Origin: Pyropia haitanensis
Lineage: Eukaryota; Rhodophyta; Bangiophyceae; Bangiales; Bangiaceae
NCBI GenBank assembly: GCA_008729055.1
Contig: SDUX01000001.1
Span: forward strand, 3,689,631-3,753,630
Direction of reading: 5' to 3'
Length of the DNA stretch: 64,000 nucleotides
Shown here: piece after piece, positions 43,098-53,458 of the stretch
Layout: each line of letters opens with the position of its first letter
Numbering within the stretch: position 1 is the stretch's first letter
Position numbers and translations under genes: made by a program
Notes under the pieces: generated by a model
Told to the model about the DNA's origin: nothing
The model's input: the letters and a program-made list of their open reading frames with translations, nothing else
Database searches by the model: none

Positions 43098-45086
43098 ATG
43101 GCGGGTACCCGGAGCCGTTCGCCCGCTGACGCCGCGTCCGAGGCCGCGTCTGCGGCGAGGGCGACCGACGCGAATGGGCGCGGCGACGCGCCGAGCAGCC
43201 GTAGCAGCCGCAGAAGCGACCGTCACAGCAGCAGCCGCCGAGGCGCCAGCCGCAGCCGTCTGAGTGCCGCCCGCACCGTCAGCAGCGCCAGCGGCCGGGC
43301 ACGCAGCAGCCGCAGCCGCAGCCGCGGCTGCACCCACAGCTGCAGTGATGCATGCAGCAGCCGCGCCGACGACGGCGTCGACCGCGACCGCGGCAGCCGT
43401 GGCGGCAGCTCCCTAGGCGACGCGCACCGCGGCGGCGGCGGCACCACAGCCAAGAACACCGCCACGGCCAGCGGCGCCAGCGCCGACGGCACTTCGATGG
43501 ACATGGAAGACGCGCCGAGCTCGGTGTTGGACGCCGCCAGCTCCTCCACATCGGACAGGGACGGGGACAGGGCCAGCAGGCGGGCGCCGCAGGCGGGGGG
43601 GGTCCCCACCGAGGCCGCCATCCTGTCGGGCCGCGACCGCGTCGCCCTACCGCTGACGACGGTGGCACGCAGGCAGCCAGACCGAAGGACGGCGACGGCT
43701 GCGGGCGACGCGGCATCGTCGTCGTCGGCCGCTGTCGGTGGCCTCCCACGGGGCCACACCCGTGGTGTCGGCATCAACGACTGGGACGATAGCGGCGGCG
43801 AAACCCCCCAGCGCCTGTACGACGGAAACTTGGTGAACGTGGCTGACGACCATTGGGCTGGACGCGTTCCCCTCAGCCGGTCGGCAGCGACGCCCTCGTA
43901 CGACACAGACGCCGACAGCGGTGGGGGCACACCCCCCGACGGCCCCCGGCCCGCCGACGCGGACGGCAGCCGCTCGTCGAGGTCCGCTGCAGAGGATACT
44001 TCCGTGCTGGGGCCACAGCGGGGACGGCAGCCAGAGGACATCTACGACGGGCAGGGGGCGTCGACCGCGTCGGTCGGGCGGGTGCCGGCGGCAGTGCCGA
44101 GTAGGGCTGCAGCTGCGGACGCGTCGGTATCTGCCGCGTCGGCCACCAGCCACGACGGGCGGGGCCGTGCCCGCGCCCGCGACCGACCGCCGCGGTCTGC
44201 CAGTCAGCCCGGGGGTGCGGATGGCCGCCGTCTGACGCTGTGGGGCGCTCCCATGGCCGTCGCAACCGCCCCGTCCGACGCAGACACCCACCGCCGCGGT
44301 ACGGGTGGCCACGTTCACCTTGCGAGCGTCGGCAGCGCTCACCCCACCCGCGACGCCACGCCAGCTGCCGCACGGTGGCGTGGCGTCCCCGTTTCTACGC
44401 TGCGCCCGCGGTCGGTCGAGCAACGGCGGGAGGCGGTGGCGGGGGCGGCGGCATCGGCGGCGGTGGCGGCTCGCCCACTGCGGGCGGCATCCACAGGTGC
44501 AGCGCGGCCGGGGGACGGTGACAACGGCGGTAGCGACGCGTTTGCGCGCGGCACGGTGCCCCCCCCCCCGACCTTACCCGCCGCGGCCGCCGTGGCCGCT
44601 GATGGGCGGCAGCCGCGGGTGGTAGCGTGGGCAGACGATATGGCCATCGCGCTCGCGGCCGGGCTGCTGGCGCTGATGGCTACCGGCCCCTCCGCCGAGT
44701 CGCTGTTGCCCCCGCCGCCCGTGGCGTCGGCCGCTGCCGCCGCCGCCACCGCCGCGTCGCCGTGTGGGGACGCGTGGGCGGCGACCCTCACCGCGGCGGC
44801 GCCGGCGGCGGGCCCCCTGTCGGCAGACGAAGCAACGTCGCTGGCGGCCGCAGTGGCGGTGGTGGTAGCGGTCGCGGGCGTGGCGGCCGGCCGCCGCGCG
44901 GCGGGCGCGCCGCCGGTACTGCCGCCGCGGGTGGGAGGGTGGCTGGTGCGGGCGTCGTGGGCGCTGCTCGCGATGATGGCGTTGGGGATGGGAGGCCAGG
45001 CGATGGGGGGGGGGGGGAGGTCAGGCCCCGGGGGGGGGCCCTGGCAGCAGACTCGACCGAGTGTCTCGAATGGCTGTTTGGGTTGA
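43098..45086 (+). CDS. Ser/Arg-rich protein with C-terminal hydrophobic segments, unrecognised
   Basis: Start chosen at ATG 43098 (MAGTRSRSPADAASEA); the frame is open further 5' but that part is low complexity. The N-terminus is an RS-like region (SSRSSRRSDRHSSSRRGASR, RSSRSRSRGC), followed by a long hydrophilic Asp/Ser/Arg region without domain. The C-terminal 150 residues contain three hydrophobic stretches (MAIALAAGLLALMA, LAAAVAVVVAVAGVAAG, LVRASWALLAMMALGM), so it may be membrane-anchored. After G runs at 45005-45038 another frame gives a more natural tail (ALAADSTECLEWLFGLK) ending at 45091. Function unknown; RS repeats can occur in splicing factors, but the membrane segments argue against that. 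Confidence 0.6.
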   Translation: MAGTRSRSPADAASEAASAARATDANGRGDAPSSRSSRRSDRHSSSRRGASRSRLSAARTVSSASGRARSSRSRSRGCTHSCSDACSSRADDGVDRDRGSRGGSSLGDAHRGGGGTTAKNTATASGASADGTSMDMEDAPSSVLDAASSSTSDRDGDRASRRAPQAGGVPTEAAILSGRDRVALPLTTVARRQPDRRTATAAGDAASSSSAAVGGLPRGHTRGVGINDWDDSGGETPQRLYDGNLVNVADDHWAGRVPLSRSAATPSYDTDADSGGGTPPDGPRPADADGSRSSRSAAEDTSVLGPQRGRQPEDIYDGQGASTASVGRVPAAVPSRAAAADASVSAASATSHDGRGRARARDRPPRSASQPGGADGRRLTLWGAPMAVATAPSDADTHRRGTGGHVHLASVGSAHPTRDATPAAARWRGVPVSTLRPRSVEQRREAVAGAAASAAVAARPLRAASTGAARPGDGDNGGSDAFARGTVPPPPTLPAAAAVAADGRQPRVVAWADDMAIALAAGLLALMATGPSAESLLPPPPVASAAAAAATAASPCGDAWAATLTAAAPAAGPLSADEATSLAAAVAVVVAVAGVAAGRRAAGAPPVLPPRVGGWLVRASWALLAMMALGMGGQAMGGGGRSGPGGGPWQQTRPSVSNGCLG

Positions 45087-45913
45087 AGTAAGATTTCCTC
45101 GGCGGGGGCGGTGGCGCGAGCTGTGCACGTTTGCGCGTGGCTACACCTACAAAACTCCGAGTCCGGCGATCGGTGTGCCCGATGGGATGACGGGTAGCGT
45201 CACCCTTTGAGCACAGCCTCTTGCCTATTCTGAATGCATCTGGTGGCATGAGAACGGCAAAAACGCGTCAGCTGTTCAATGGCATCGTTCTGCGTGTCTC
45301 CTCGCCTGCAACGCTGCTCGACATGTCTATTGTATGCGGTGTCAGCGGCTTCCACTGGCTCGCTGTTCCACTCGCTATCCCCGAGGACCTACTTTCCGCA
45401 ACCCCGGGACAGATGCCCTCTCGCGAGCCCCCGGAGCCCGATGCCAGCATGTACACTTTTCAGAATCTTGACAATATTTCAGAAATTCTTTTTCCTCGTG
45501 ACTGAGGACGCGGCTCGGCGAATCAGCTGCCGCCCCATGGGCCCCGCCGGATCACGCCTCGGCCGGATCGCAGCGGGACAGGGGCCACAAGCGAGCGTGT
45601 CTGGAAGGAAACAGAGGGTTTCGGGGTCGCCGTCGCCATCTCCGCGGGCCTATCTTGCGCGTGCGCCGGCGGGGCCCCGACGCGTCCTCGGCTTTGACGG
45701 CCTCGAGGCCGTTGGGCACAGTAGCAGGTTGTTGGACGACACCTGCAGAGCTTTTGACTTGGTCGTGCCTACCCGCACCTCAACAACCGCTCAACACTCA
45801 GCCCTATCGCTTGCGGCGGCTGTCTCTGTTTCCCATTGACTATTCTTGTCTCCCCTGGGCCGTCGCCCGTGCCGCTGCCTTCCCCCCCCTCCCCCACCCA
45901 CCCCCCTGGCAGG
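45087..45913. other. upstream region of the PRPP synthetase gene
   Basis: About 830 bases of ordinary composition, with only short frames that do not resemble proteins. A pyrimidine-rich stretch ending in CTGGCAG at 45906-45912, directly before the ATG, looks like a 3' splice site, so a 5'UTR intron is possible. Confidence 0.5.
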
Positions 45914-47406
45914 ATGTCGAGCGGCGGCCACCCCGAGGACAATGGCGGTGACACGGCGCCACTCAGCCGCCCGGCATCGTCTGCGCCGATAGAGATGCCC
46001 GGCCGCCGCTCTGTGCCTACCGCCGAGGGGCACCCCAACACCAGCTGGCTGAGGATTGAGAATGGGCGGGGGTCGGGCAGCAACGCCTCTGATCGGGAAA
46101 TGCGCGTCGGGACGCCGGACCAGGCGCTGACGGACCACCTTGACAAGGTGCGTGGGTGGGGCGGGCGCTGTGCTGCGCGTGCTTGCATTGACACTCGTGC
46201 AGCGATGCGTAGTGGCTGGCTGGCATGGGACGCTCGCGGCCTGGGGTGTGTGTGTGGAGTGGCAGACTGGCTTGGGTGCTTGTGGTTGCGTGGAGCAGAC
46301 TGGCGCAGTCGCACGTCGTGCCTTGTGCCATGCTGACGGTCACTGTCGTATGTTCCGTTTTCCGACCGCGAGTCTGGCCGGTGGTTGCGGCCCATCCTGG
46401 GGGCATGCCCCTTGTCACGGTGCGGCCCTGCCCTTGCTTGGTCTGCACCCAGGCGCTCAACTATGAAATCCGCGTCGTTGCCGGCAACGCCAACCGTCCG
46501 CTGGCGGAAGAGATTGCGCGGCACCTGAAGGTGAAGATTACGCAGGCGGAAATCAAACGCTTTGCTGACGGCGAGTGCTACGTGTCCCTCAAGGAAAACG
46601 TACGCGGCAAGGACGTGTTCATTGTTCAACCAACATCCCCGCCGGTGAATGACCACCTGATGGAGCTGCTGCTTATCATTGACACGCTGAAGCGGGCGTC
46701 TGCCAAGCGCATCACCACGGTCATGCCCTACTATGGCTACTCCCGACAAGACCGGAAAAACGCGCCGCGTGTGCCCATCTCGGCGCGGCTGGTCGCTGAC
46801 CTGATCTCCACCGCCGGCGCACACCGTGTGCTTGCTTTCGAGCTGCATGCCGGCCAGATTCAGGGCTTCTTCAACATCCCGGTGGACCACCTGTTTGCCA
46901 TCCCTGTCTTTGCTGACCACCTCATCAAGATGGGGCTGAACAAGGACGTGGTGGTGGTGTCTCCTGACGCGGGGGGCATGGAGCGGGCGCGGGCGCTGGC
47001 CAAGCGCCTCAATGCGGCGCTTGCCATTATTGACAAGCGCCGGAGCGCGCCAAATGTGGCGCACGTCATGCATGTCATTGGAGACGTGCGCGACCGCGAC
47101 TGCGTGATTGTGGACGACATGGTCGACACGGCGGGGACGCTGACGCAGGCAGCGGCAGCGCTTAAGGATCACGGTGCCCGCCGCATCATGGCTTGCTGCG
47201 TGCACGCGCTGCTGTCGCCGCCGGCGGTGGACCGCATCCGGGACAGCTGCATTGAGGAGCTGTCGGTAACCAATTCGCTGGTGTTGTCGCCCGAGAAGCA
47301 GCTGAAGAACATCCGGGTTTTATCGGTGGCGAAGTTATTTGCGGAGACCATCCGGCGTGTGCACCGTGAGCAGTCGGTTTCGACACTCTTTGATGATGAC
47401 CTGTAG
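45914..47406 (+). CDS. ribose-phosphate pyrophosphokinase (PRPP synthetase), class I
   Basis: Two exons, 45914-46147 (AAG|GTGCGT) and 46453-47406 (after CACCCAG), phase 0, 395 residues. It makes PRPP from ribose-5-phosphate and ATP for purine, pyrimidine, His and Trp synthesis. Exon 1 encodes a 78-residue hydrophilic N-terminal extension not needed by the family. Exon 2 carries the whole enzyme: RVVAGNANRPLAEEIARHL, ERADGE-type FADGECYV, FIVQPTSPPVNDHLMELL, PYYGYSRQDRK, FELHAGQIQGFF (family signature, Glu where Asp is usual), SPDAGGMERARALA, IDKRR catalytic loop, and the PRPP-binding DCVIVDDMVDTAGTL. Length and motifs fit phosphate-dependent class I enzymes. The extension could be a regulatory or targeting segment. 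Confidence 0.97.
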
Positions 47407-48222
47407 CGAGAGGCCGCGGCGCACGCGGCGTTGCACTTTTGCGCCTGCCCAAGGATCTCCCTGGCGGAGCTCATGCGTGCGGGTCTGGCTCCCCAACCGC
47501 CGTCACTGTCGCTGCATGCACGCCGACGCCATCTAGTACGACCCGTCGGCACGTCCTGGCGGTCTGGTGTCAATGCTGCAGTTCTGGGGCGTGAACGTCT
47601 GCTGCATGGTTGCTGTGGCCAGAGAGGCTCGCCTTGCGGGGCTTGTCGTGGGGTCCGTGTGCATGCATATGTGCTTCTTTGCCTGATGTAGTGAGCGTGG
47701 GAACACACGAAACCCGCGAGGTTGCTCCACGCTGCTACACAGCATCCTGTCTACCTGGTGCGCCAGCAGGGACAGCCTGTAGGTTGGTGGCATGGTCAGG
47801 TCACTCGGAATGGAGTGCTCTTGCGCGACCGGACAGTGCGTTGCGGCGACAGGTGCTCAACTTTGACTGGCGTGAGCTGTGACTGTGACTCTAGACAAGT
47901 AGACAAGCGTCATCCACCGCCGGTGACGGAAGAGCGAAGACGAGTAAATTGGACAAGCACTGCGCAGGCCTTTTCCCTCCTTGCCGAGCCCCAGCGTCAT
48001 CGAGACACAGTCATACCAACCAACATCGCTCTGGCTGCTACCGACCCTCTCCAAGGAATGGTGTCCGCTGCACGGAGCGCGTGATCGTAAAAAAAAGATG
48101 CGCGTTTTGCATGTCTAGAGACGTCCCGCACCCAACCAACACTTGGCGCGCCCACCCACCCGCACCAAGTTCGAACTCGGCCGTAAGGTGCGCCGCGACA
48201 CCACTTACCGGCCAATCGCAGC
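47407..48222. other. intergenic, convergent 3' ends of PRPP synthetase and RPS9
   Basis: About 815 bases of moderate GC content. Only short frames, none coding-like. I looked for tRNA-like folds around the TTCGAAC at 48167-48177 and found no cloverleaf. Confidence 0.5.
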
Positions 48223-49127
48223 CTAGTCCTCGTCCTCGTCGTCGCCGCCCGACTCCTTTTTCTTCGCCTTGTTGCGCAGCGCACGGCGGCGAACCCGACC
48301 CGGGCGACCCCCACCGTACGGAGAGTGCAGGGAGAAATCAATATGCTTCTGGCTGTCCATCCGGACCAGGTAGCTAGGCACATTGACCAGCTGCTTGCCG
48401 ACTCGGATGTGGCGCTGGTGAATAATGACACGCGCGTGGTGCATGCTCTTGGCCAGTCCCAGGCGGAAAACCTGCGTCTGCAGGCGGCGCTCAAGAAACT
48501 CCTTCACGTTCAACGACAGCACGTAATCCAAAGCCTGCTTCTTCTCGTCCAGCACACCCAAGCGGGTGAGACGGCGGAGGAGGGCAGCACCCTCAAACAT
48601 CCGCCGCGGGTCCTTCTCGTCCAGGGTCAGGAGGGTGCGGGCAGTCGTGCGCATCTTGGACAGCACCAGCTGCACGCGCCACACCTCGCGCTTGTTCCGG
48701 AGGCCATACTGGCCAACCGTCTCCAGCTCCGAGTCAAGCCGCTCCTTCTCGAACGGACGCCGCGGCGTCCGCGACGTCTTCGAGTCTACACGCGGAAAGA
48801 GCCCGGATGACAATACGAGTGTTTAGGAAATTGAGGCAGGCACAAACAAGCAACGACGATGGCAAAGGGTGGCACCAAGCGTCAGGAACCGACATTGAAC
48901 ACCTAAAGCACTCGGTCCGTCTCCCCGCATTCGTGCCGCATCGAGCTGTGCCCACACCACATCACAATCCAGAGGCTCGACGGCGGACAACAAGCCCACA
49001 GAACCAGCCGCACTCACCAGCCACGTGAAATGAACGCGGCTACCAGTGGCATTGCTAGGGCCCACACTCGGGACACAGAGGGCAGAGAAAACCACAAAAA
49101 CGTACACTTGCGGTAGTCGTGACCCAT
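48223..49127 (-). CDS. RPS9: 40S ribosomal protein S9 (uS4)
   Basis: The main exon is 48785-48223 and encodes [20 protein letters not shown] through [19 protein letters not shown] to an acidic end (GGDDEDED). It covers the S4 RNA-binding fold ([36 protein letters not shown]). uS4 binds 18S rRNA early in small-subunit assembly and lines the mRNA entry path. The family starts with about 8-12 residues before the SKT, so a tiny first exon is needed. ATG at 49127-49125 gives MGHDY plus one base, then C|GCAAGT, and the AG at 48787-48786 restores the frame (MGHDYHSKTSRTP, 192 residues). This would be a GC-AG intron of 326 bases. Reading straight through from 48813 gives an atypical N-terminus. The main exon is certain, the first exon tentative. 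Confidence 0.93.
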
Positions 49128-49675
49128 GATGAGGGTGCCCGCGCAGCACGCGCACGACTAACAGCACTCCCGAGAAGAGGAGCACGGGGTTGGCGATCGC
49201 GAAGGGGATGGCTCCGACGGCGGGACGTCGACGGCTCGAGTGACCCCGACCGCGCCCCCCGACGGACGGGCGGACCACACATAGTCGACTGGCTCGATTG
49301 CCTCGATCGGCTGAATAGAAGACAAGCTCAAAGAAGTCGAAGATAGTCTGGTTGTATTTGAAGCCACTTGAAGACACCTGTCATCCATTACTAAATAAAT
49401 ATCACCCTGAACATAAGGCTACGGTACAAGACGTTCTCAGTACAAAGTGCGGACACGCCACAGTGAAACCATGAAACAGGTGGTTGAAAACCACATTAAT
49501 CTTTCCAACATCTCCACGGGATTGCAAAGTACACAACATCAAGCTCCGCAAACGAGCCTTCCGCACCTGTTGACGTTGCCGGTTCGAGCGCAGTCTCCGC
49601 CGCGTCTTGGTGCTCGGCGACCCGTCCCGCGGTGTGCCCTTTTCCTGCCTCACGCTTCGTGACCTTCTTTTCACA
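49128..49675. promoter_or_regulatory. divergent promoter region, RPS9 (-) and small mitochondrial-type protein (+)
   Basis: About 550 bases with lower GC content, including an AT-rich stretch at 49300-49420. No supported gene. Confidence 0.5.
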
Positions 49676-50645
49676 ATGACGCTCAGGCCTTCGTCCGCCT
49701 TTCTTGCAGTTCGTGTTGCCAGGCAAGCCGCTTCGTCTACCGTCTGGTTTCGTCAGCCGGCCGCTGTGCTTCCCTCCCGCTCCGCTGTTGTTGCCGACGC
49801 TCGCGCGTGGCCTGTTGCCGCGCTCCCCCTCACCCCTGCCGCTGCTCATCACTCTTGGAGTGCCGCAGCCGCTGCAGCCGCGGCGCGGGGTGCAGCCACC
49901 GGGGCGGGGGCGGCCGCGGGCAACCTCCGCCGCGCCGCCGTCGGGGTGCGGGCGACACCCGCCGCCGCGCATTGGCTCTCCGCGTCCGCCGTGGGCGATG
50001 GCGGAGGCGATGCTGGTGTGAGTGCGGGGGTGCCGTCAGCGACGCAAATTAATGCAGCCCTGGACGACGTGAACGAACGGTTCGCGGAAGCCCGTTTGCT
50101 GCTGGGGGAGGCTCGCGACGCCCTCGGCAGTGTCTACTTTGGTGAGTCTTGGCGGTCATCGAGGGGTGGGGTGGGCTTGCGTTTGCAGATTCTGATGCGC
50201 CCGAGGCGAGTCGTTTATGTGAATACTCGCCTCTGAGGGCTGGCGTGCCATTAGGGCTCCCTTCCTCTTTTGTGCTGCACGAAGGGGCTGATGCATGGTA
50301 TAGCAGCCCACTCATGTAGCCACCTGCTATACAATCCACTGCTATTTCTGTGCAGTATGACTAACCATGCGTTGATCTTCGGTGTTTTTTTCCTGGTGCC
50401 ATTGTCGGTGTTCCTGCTTTCCCTCCTTGCAAACCTGCTTTTGCTTCCCACGCTCTGCAGAAGAGGACTTCAAAGACGCCCAAGACGCCGTCGCCCATAC
50501 GGCCAAGGCATGGAACGACCTTCTCTCGTCGGTCGCTGCTCATCCCGATACCGCCGCCGAACTCCGCCGCTCGACAGGCCAAAAGATGAAGCAGCTGGAG
50601 GAAGAGCTCCGCGTCATGACAGACGCCCTCATTCATGACGATTGA
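49676..50645 (+). CDS. small coiled-coil protein with probable mitochondrial presequence, unrecognised
   Basis: Two exons, 49676-50141 (TTTG|GTGAGT) and 50461-50645 (after CTCTGCAG), joined in phase 1 to give 216 residues. The N-terminus is rich in Arg, Ala and Ser without acids (MTLRPSSAFLAVRVARQAAS), typical for mitochondrial import. An Ala-rich linker leads to a helical domain: ATQINAALDDVNERFAEARL, LLGEARDALGSVYFEEDFKD, AQDAVAHTAKAWNDLLSSVA, GQKMKQLEEELRVMTDALIH. The helical part looks conserved and coiled-coil-like but I cannot name the family. The exon junction falls inside the helical domain, which supports the splice model. Confidence 0.8.
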
Positions 50646-50801
50646 AGCGCGCCAGCACTCATGGCTCTGCAGCAGACGCCGCACCCCACGTGCCGCGGTC
50701 ACTGTCGCCCCCTTTGTGCATCGGCCAGACCCCTGCGACAGTGACGCGCTCGCACTCCCCATCCTCCTCCTCTCCCTCTGACCCCCGCTGTCTGAGACTG
50801 G

Positions 50802-51633
50802 TCACTTGGGGCGCCCCTCCGTTTCTCTCCCGTCTGTTTCACCCCTCGCCTTCTTCCCCCCTCTGAGCCCCAGCATCACACCCACATCCCCTACCTCTGC
50901 GGTCCGGCCCAGCAGGTACTCCCGCACGGGCACCCGTCGCCCCGTCCGGAGACATTCGCGGAGCCACGCGGACGTGACAACCACCCCCCCCCCCGCCCAG
51001 GCCCACGCCCCCCCCCGCGCCCAGGCCCAGGCGGTCCCGCTTGCCCGCCGCCATCGCGTCCGCGACGGTGTGCGTCACGGCCGCCGACGGGCCGAGCGCG
51101 ACGCGGCCGCCGCCCGCCCAGACGGCTCGCCCGAGGTCGTACTGGCCGCCCCCATTGATGCCCGTAAAGTAGATGAGGAGGCCTGCAAAGAGGGAGGTGG
51201 TCGCGGGGGGGGCCTGCGCCGCCGTCTTGGCCGCCCGTGCCGCCCAGTAGCCGCCTGCGCCGTCGCGGCTGGGGTCGTCCGCCGCGGAGGGGGCGGCCAC
51301 TAACGTGCGCTGGGTGTAGTGCCGGGCGGGGGCGGGGGGAGGCACCGGGGGGGGGGCGCCCGGCGGTGGCGTCGGCAACGGCGCGGGGCCGGGCAGGCGT
51401 GGCGGCGGCCGCGGCGTGGCCGCGCTTGTCGACGACTTGGACTTCTTTCTCGCAGGGGCGCCCGGAGTGGTGCCAGTGGTAACCGCCGCGGTGACGGCGG
51501 TAGTGGCGGTAGCAGTGGCGGTGGCGGCAGTGGGGCTGGGGATGGCAACGGCGGTGGGCACCAACGCGGCGGCGGAGGGAGCTCTTGCGCGGCGCAGGCC
51601 GATGCGGCCGGCGGCCACGGCAGGTGGGGGCAT
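50802..51633 (-). CDS. REV1-like BRCT domain protein, no polymerase part
   Basis: Start at 51633 (MPPPAVAAGRIGL). A Pro/Ala/Thr-rich N-terminus contains a basic KKSKSS patch (possible nuclear signal). Then GGYWAARAAKTAAQ, TSLFAGLLIYFTGINGGGQY, DLGRAVWAGGGRVALGPSAA, VTHTVADAMAAGKRD follow. After a frame change at the 11-C run 50984-50994 comes VVTSAWLRECLRTGRRVPVREYLL. This is a complete BRCT fold, and its YW..K lead-in resembles that of REV1 translesion polymerase. The coding frame stops at 50802. A 5' splice site (AGAG|GTAGGG, GT at 50894-50893) is also possible, but the next gene downstream is on the other strand and starts within 250 bases. There is thus no room for the polymerase domain. 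It may be a stand-alone BRCT protein or a truncated REV1. Confidence 0.62.
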
Positions 51634-52038
51634 GGCGGCGGCGAGCTGCCGCCAGCAGAGGTGGCGAGGGGGGGGCACGACCAAGATGAGGTGGCTGAGG
51701 GAATGGCAGCGTGGTCGTGGGCGGGAGGTGGCACTGGGAGAGGGCGGTGCGGGGTGGGACCAGCTGGCCGGCCAGGAGGGGCAAGAGCAACTGGCCAGAG
51801 AGGTATGTCGGGGGCATCGAGGGTGTGGTGTCCAAGTCGGTGGCGCGCGGGCTGGGCTGCATGCGCCGCATGTGTGCAATCTGCTAAGTACGTTGATCCG
51901 GCGACAAGGACCTGCCAACCAGTGCACACTGCGTGACGCACGGTCTGTTTCCGTCTGCTTGATCCGTCGGGTCACCCCTTTCCCTTCGTCATTCACCACG
52001 GCAGCGCCTGCCGCGTCACCCCGCCCGTCCCCTCTGCG
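51634..52038. promoter_or_regulatory. divergent promoter region, BRCT gene (-) and FSH hydrolase (+)
   Basis: About 400 bases with mixed composition and no convincing coding frame. Confidence 0.45.
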
Positions 52039-53230
52039 ATGGTCCCTCCCCCGCCCCCCCCCCGCCCCCTGCGGCTGCTGTGTCTTCACGGCTACCGCCA
52101 GTCGGCTCCAGTCTTCCGCGCACGCACCGGCGCGCTGCGCAAGGCGCTGGGGCGGCCGGCGCCGGCGTCCGACGGGCGTCCCGGCCGCGGCGCGGCGCTC
52201 GCTGAGCTCCTCTACCTCGACGCGCCGTTTGTGGTGGAGCGGGAAGGCACACCACCGCCACCGCCGCCGCCGCCGCCGCCGCCACCACCACCCCCGTCTG
52301 GGACTGGCGGCGATGCACCGGCTGGCCCCACCGCCGCCGTCGCGGTCGCCGCCCCGGCGGCGGCCGCCCCAGCTGGGGCGGCGCCACGGGCACAACAGCG
52401 CACCTGGGGGCTACCGGTACGTTGCCCATGCCGCTTTGTGGTGTGTGTTGTGCCGCCGCCCTGGGCGTCGGTTCGGAGCCTGGGTGACGTGCCGAGGGGG
52501 GCAGGCGACGGGACTTCACTGCCGCCGTCGCCACCGTCCCGGCCGCGACCCCTGTCAGTTGCCCCACCCTGGTCCCGGCCCCTCACCGGCTGCATCTGTT
52601 TCCGCCGCCGTTGCCGTGTCGTGTCCCTTCCTCCCCGTTTTTCCCTTCCTTTGTTTCCCCGACTGCGCGCAGAACCCGGATGAGACGACCGGCTGGCCTG
52701 CCGCTCGCCGGCACCTGCTTGCCGCCCTCGTTGAGCACGCGCCCATTGACGGGCTGCTCGGCTTTTCCCAGGGCGCCACCGTCGCGGCGGTCCTGGCGGC
52801 GGCGACGGCGGACCCCCACCCCGCCCCCTCCCCCCCTCCCCCGGAGCAGCCGGCGGCCCCTCTGGCGGCCGCTCCTGCTGCCCCGGCGGGGACCGCGGCG
52901 GCGGCCGCTGAGACGGCCGCCCTCGCCCGCCTCCGCTTTGTCATCCTTGTCAGCGGCTTCCCACCGCGGCACCACCTGGCCGGCGTGCTGTCACCGGCGC
53001 GCCCCCTGCGGCTGCCCTCCCTCCACGTCATGGGCGAAGCGGACGCGCAGGTGCCGGTCGCGGCGTGCCGCGCGCTGGCCGAGTGCTTTTCACCCGCCGA
53101 GCGGGAGGTGTACGTCCACGGGGGGGGGCACCTGGTGCCGAGCAGCGCCGGCGCCCGAGCGCGGGTCGTCTCGTTTGTCGCGCGGTTTGCAGCGGGAGGG
53201 GGGGTGACCGGGCGCAACGCGCACCTCTGA
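52039..53230 (+). CDS. FSH-family serine hydrolase
   Basis: Two exons, 52039-52416 (CTACCG|GTACGT) and 52673-53230 (after GCGCGCAG), phase 0, 311 residues. Exon 1 begins PRPLRLLCLHGYRQSAPVFRA, the oxyanion-side strand typical of FSH1/OVCA2-type hydrolases, and contains LLYLDAPFVVE. Exon 2 has the nucleophile elbow LLGFSQGATV (Ser158), an Asp in MGEADAQVP and the His in GGGHLVP, completing the alpha/beta-hydrolase triad. The natural substrates of the family are small esters; OVCA2 acts on long-chain alkyl esters. Two low-complexity inserts (poly-Pro from a CCG tract at 52254-52294, and Pro/Ala near residue 170-200) lengthen it beyond the ~220-240 residues usual for the family. No targeting signal is evident. 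Confidence 0.93.
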
Positions 53231-53458
53231 GGGGCAGCAAGACGACCCCGCTGGCAGCACAACAATGTACACTCGCGGGGCCCATACGGGAGCAGCCGCC
53301 CACACCACTATACAAGCCCAGGTGCGGCCACCAGTGGAGTCGCAGGGGGCCGCACCCCCCTGCTCATCGCACTACCACGCCGAGACAGTCACAGACAAAA
53401 AAGAAAGGCAGGAAACAAACGAAAAACAGTCACGGTTTCTGCAAGAGCCCGGCGTGCC

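Noticed and set aside
48120..48200. Possible tRNA around the TTCGAAC string
   Set aside because: No acceptor stem or D-arm can be drawn on either strand.
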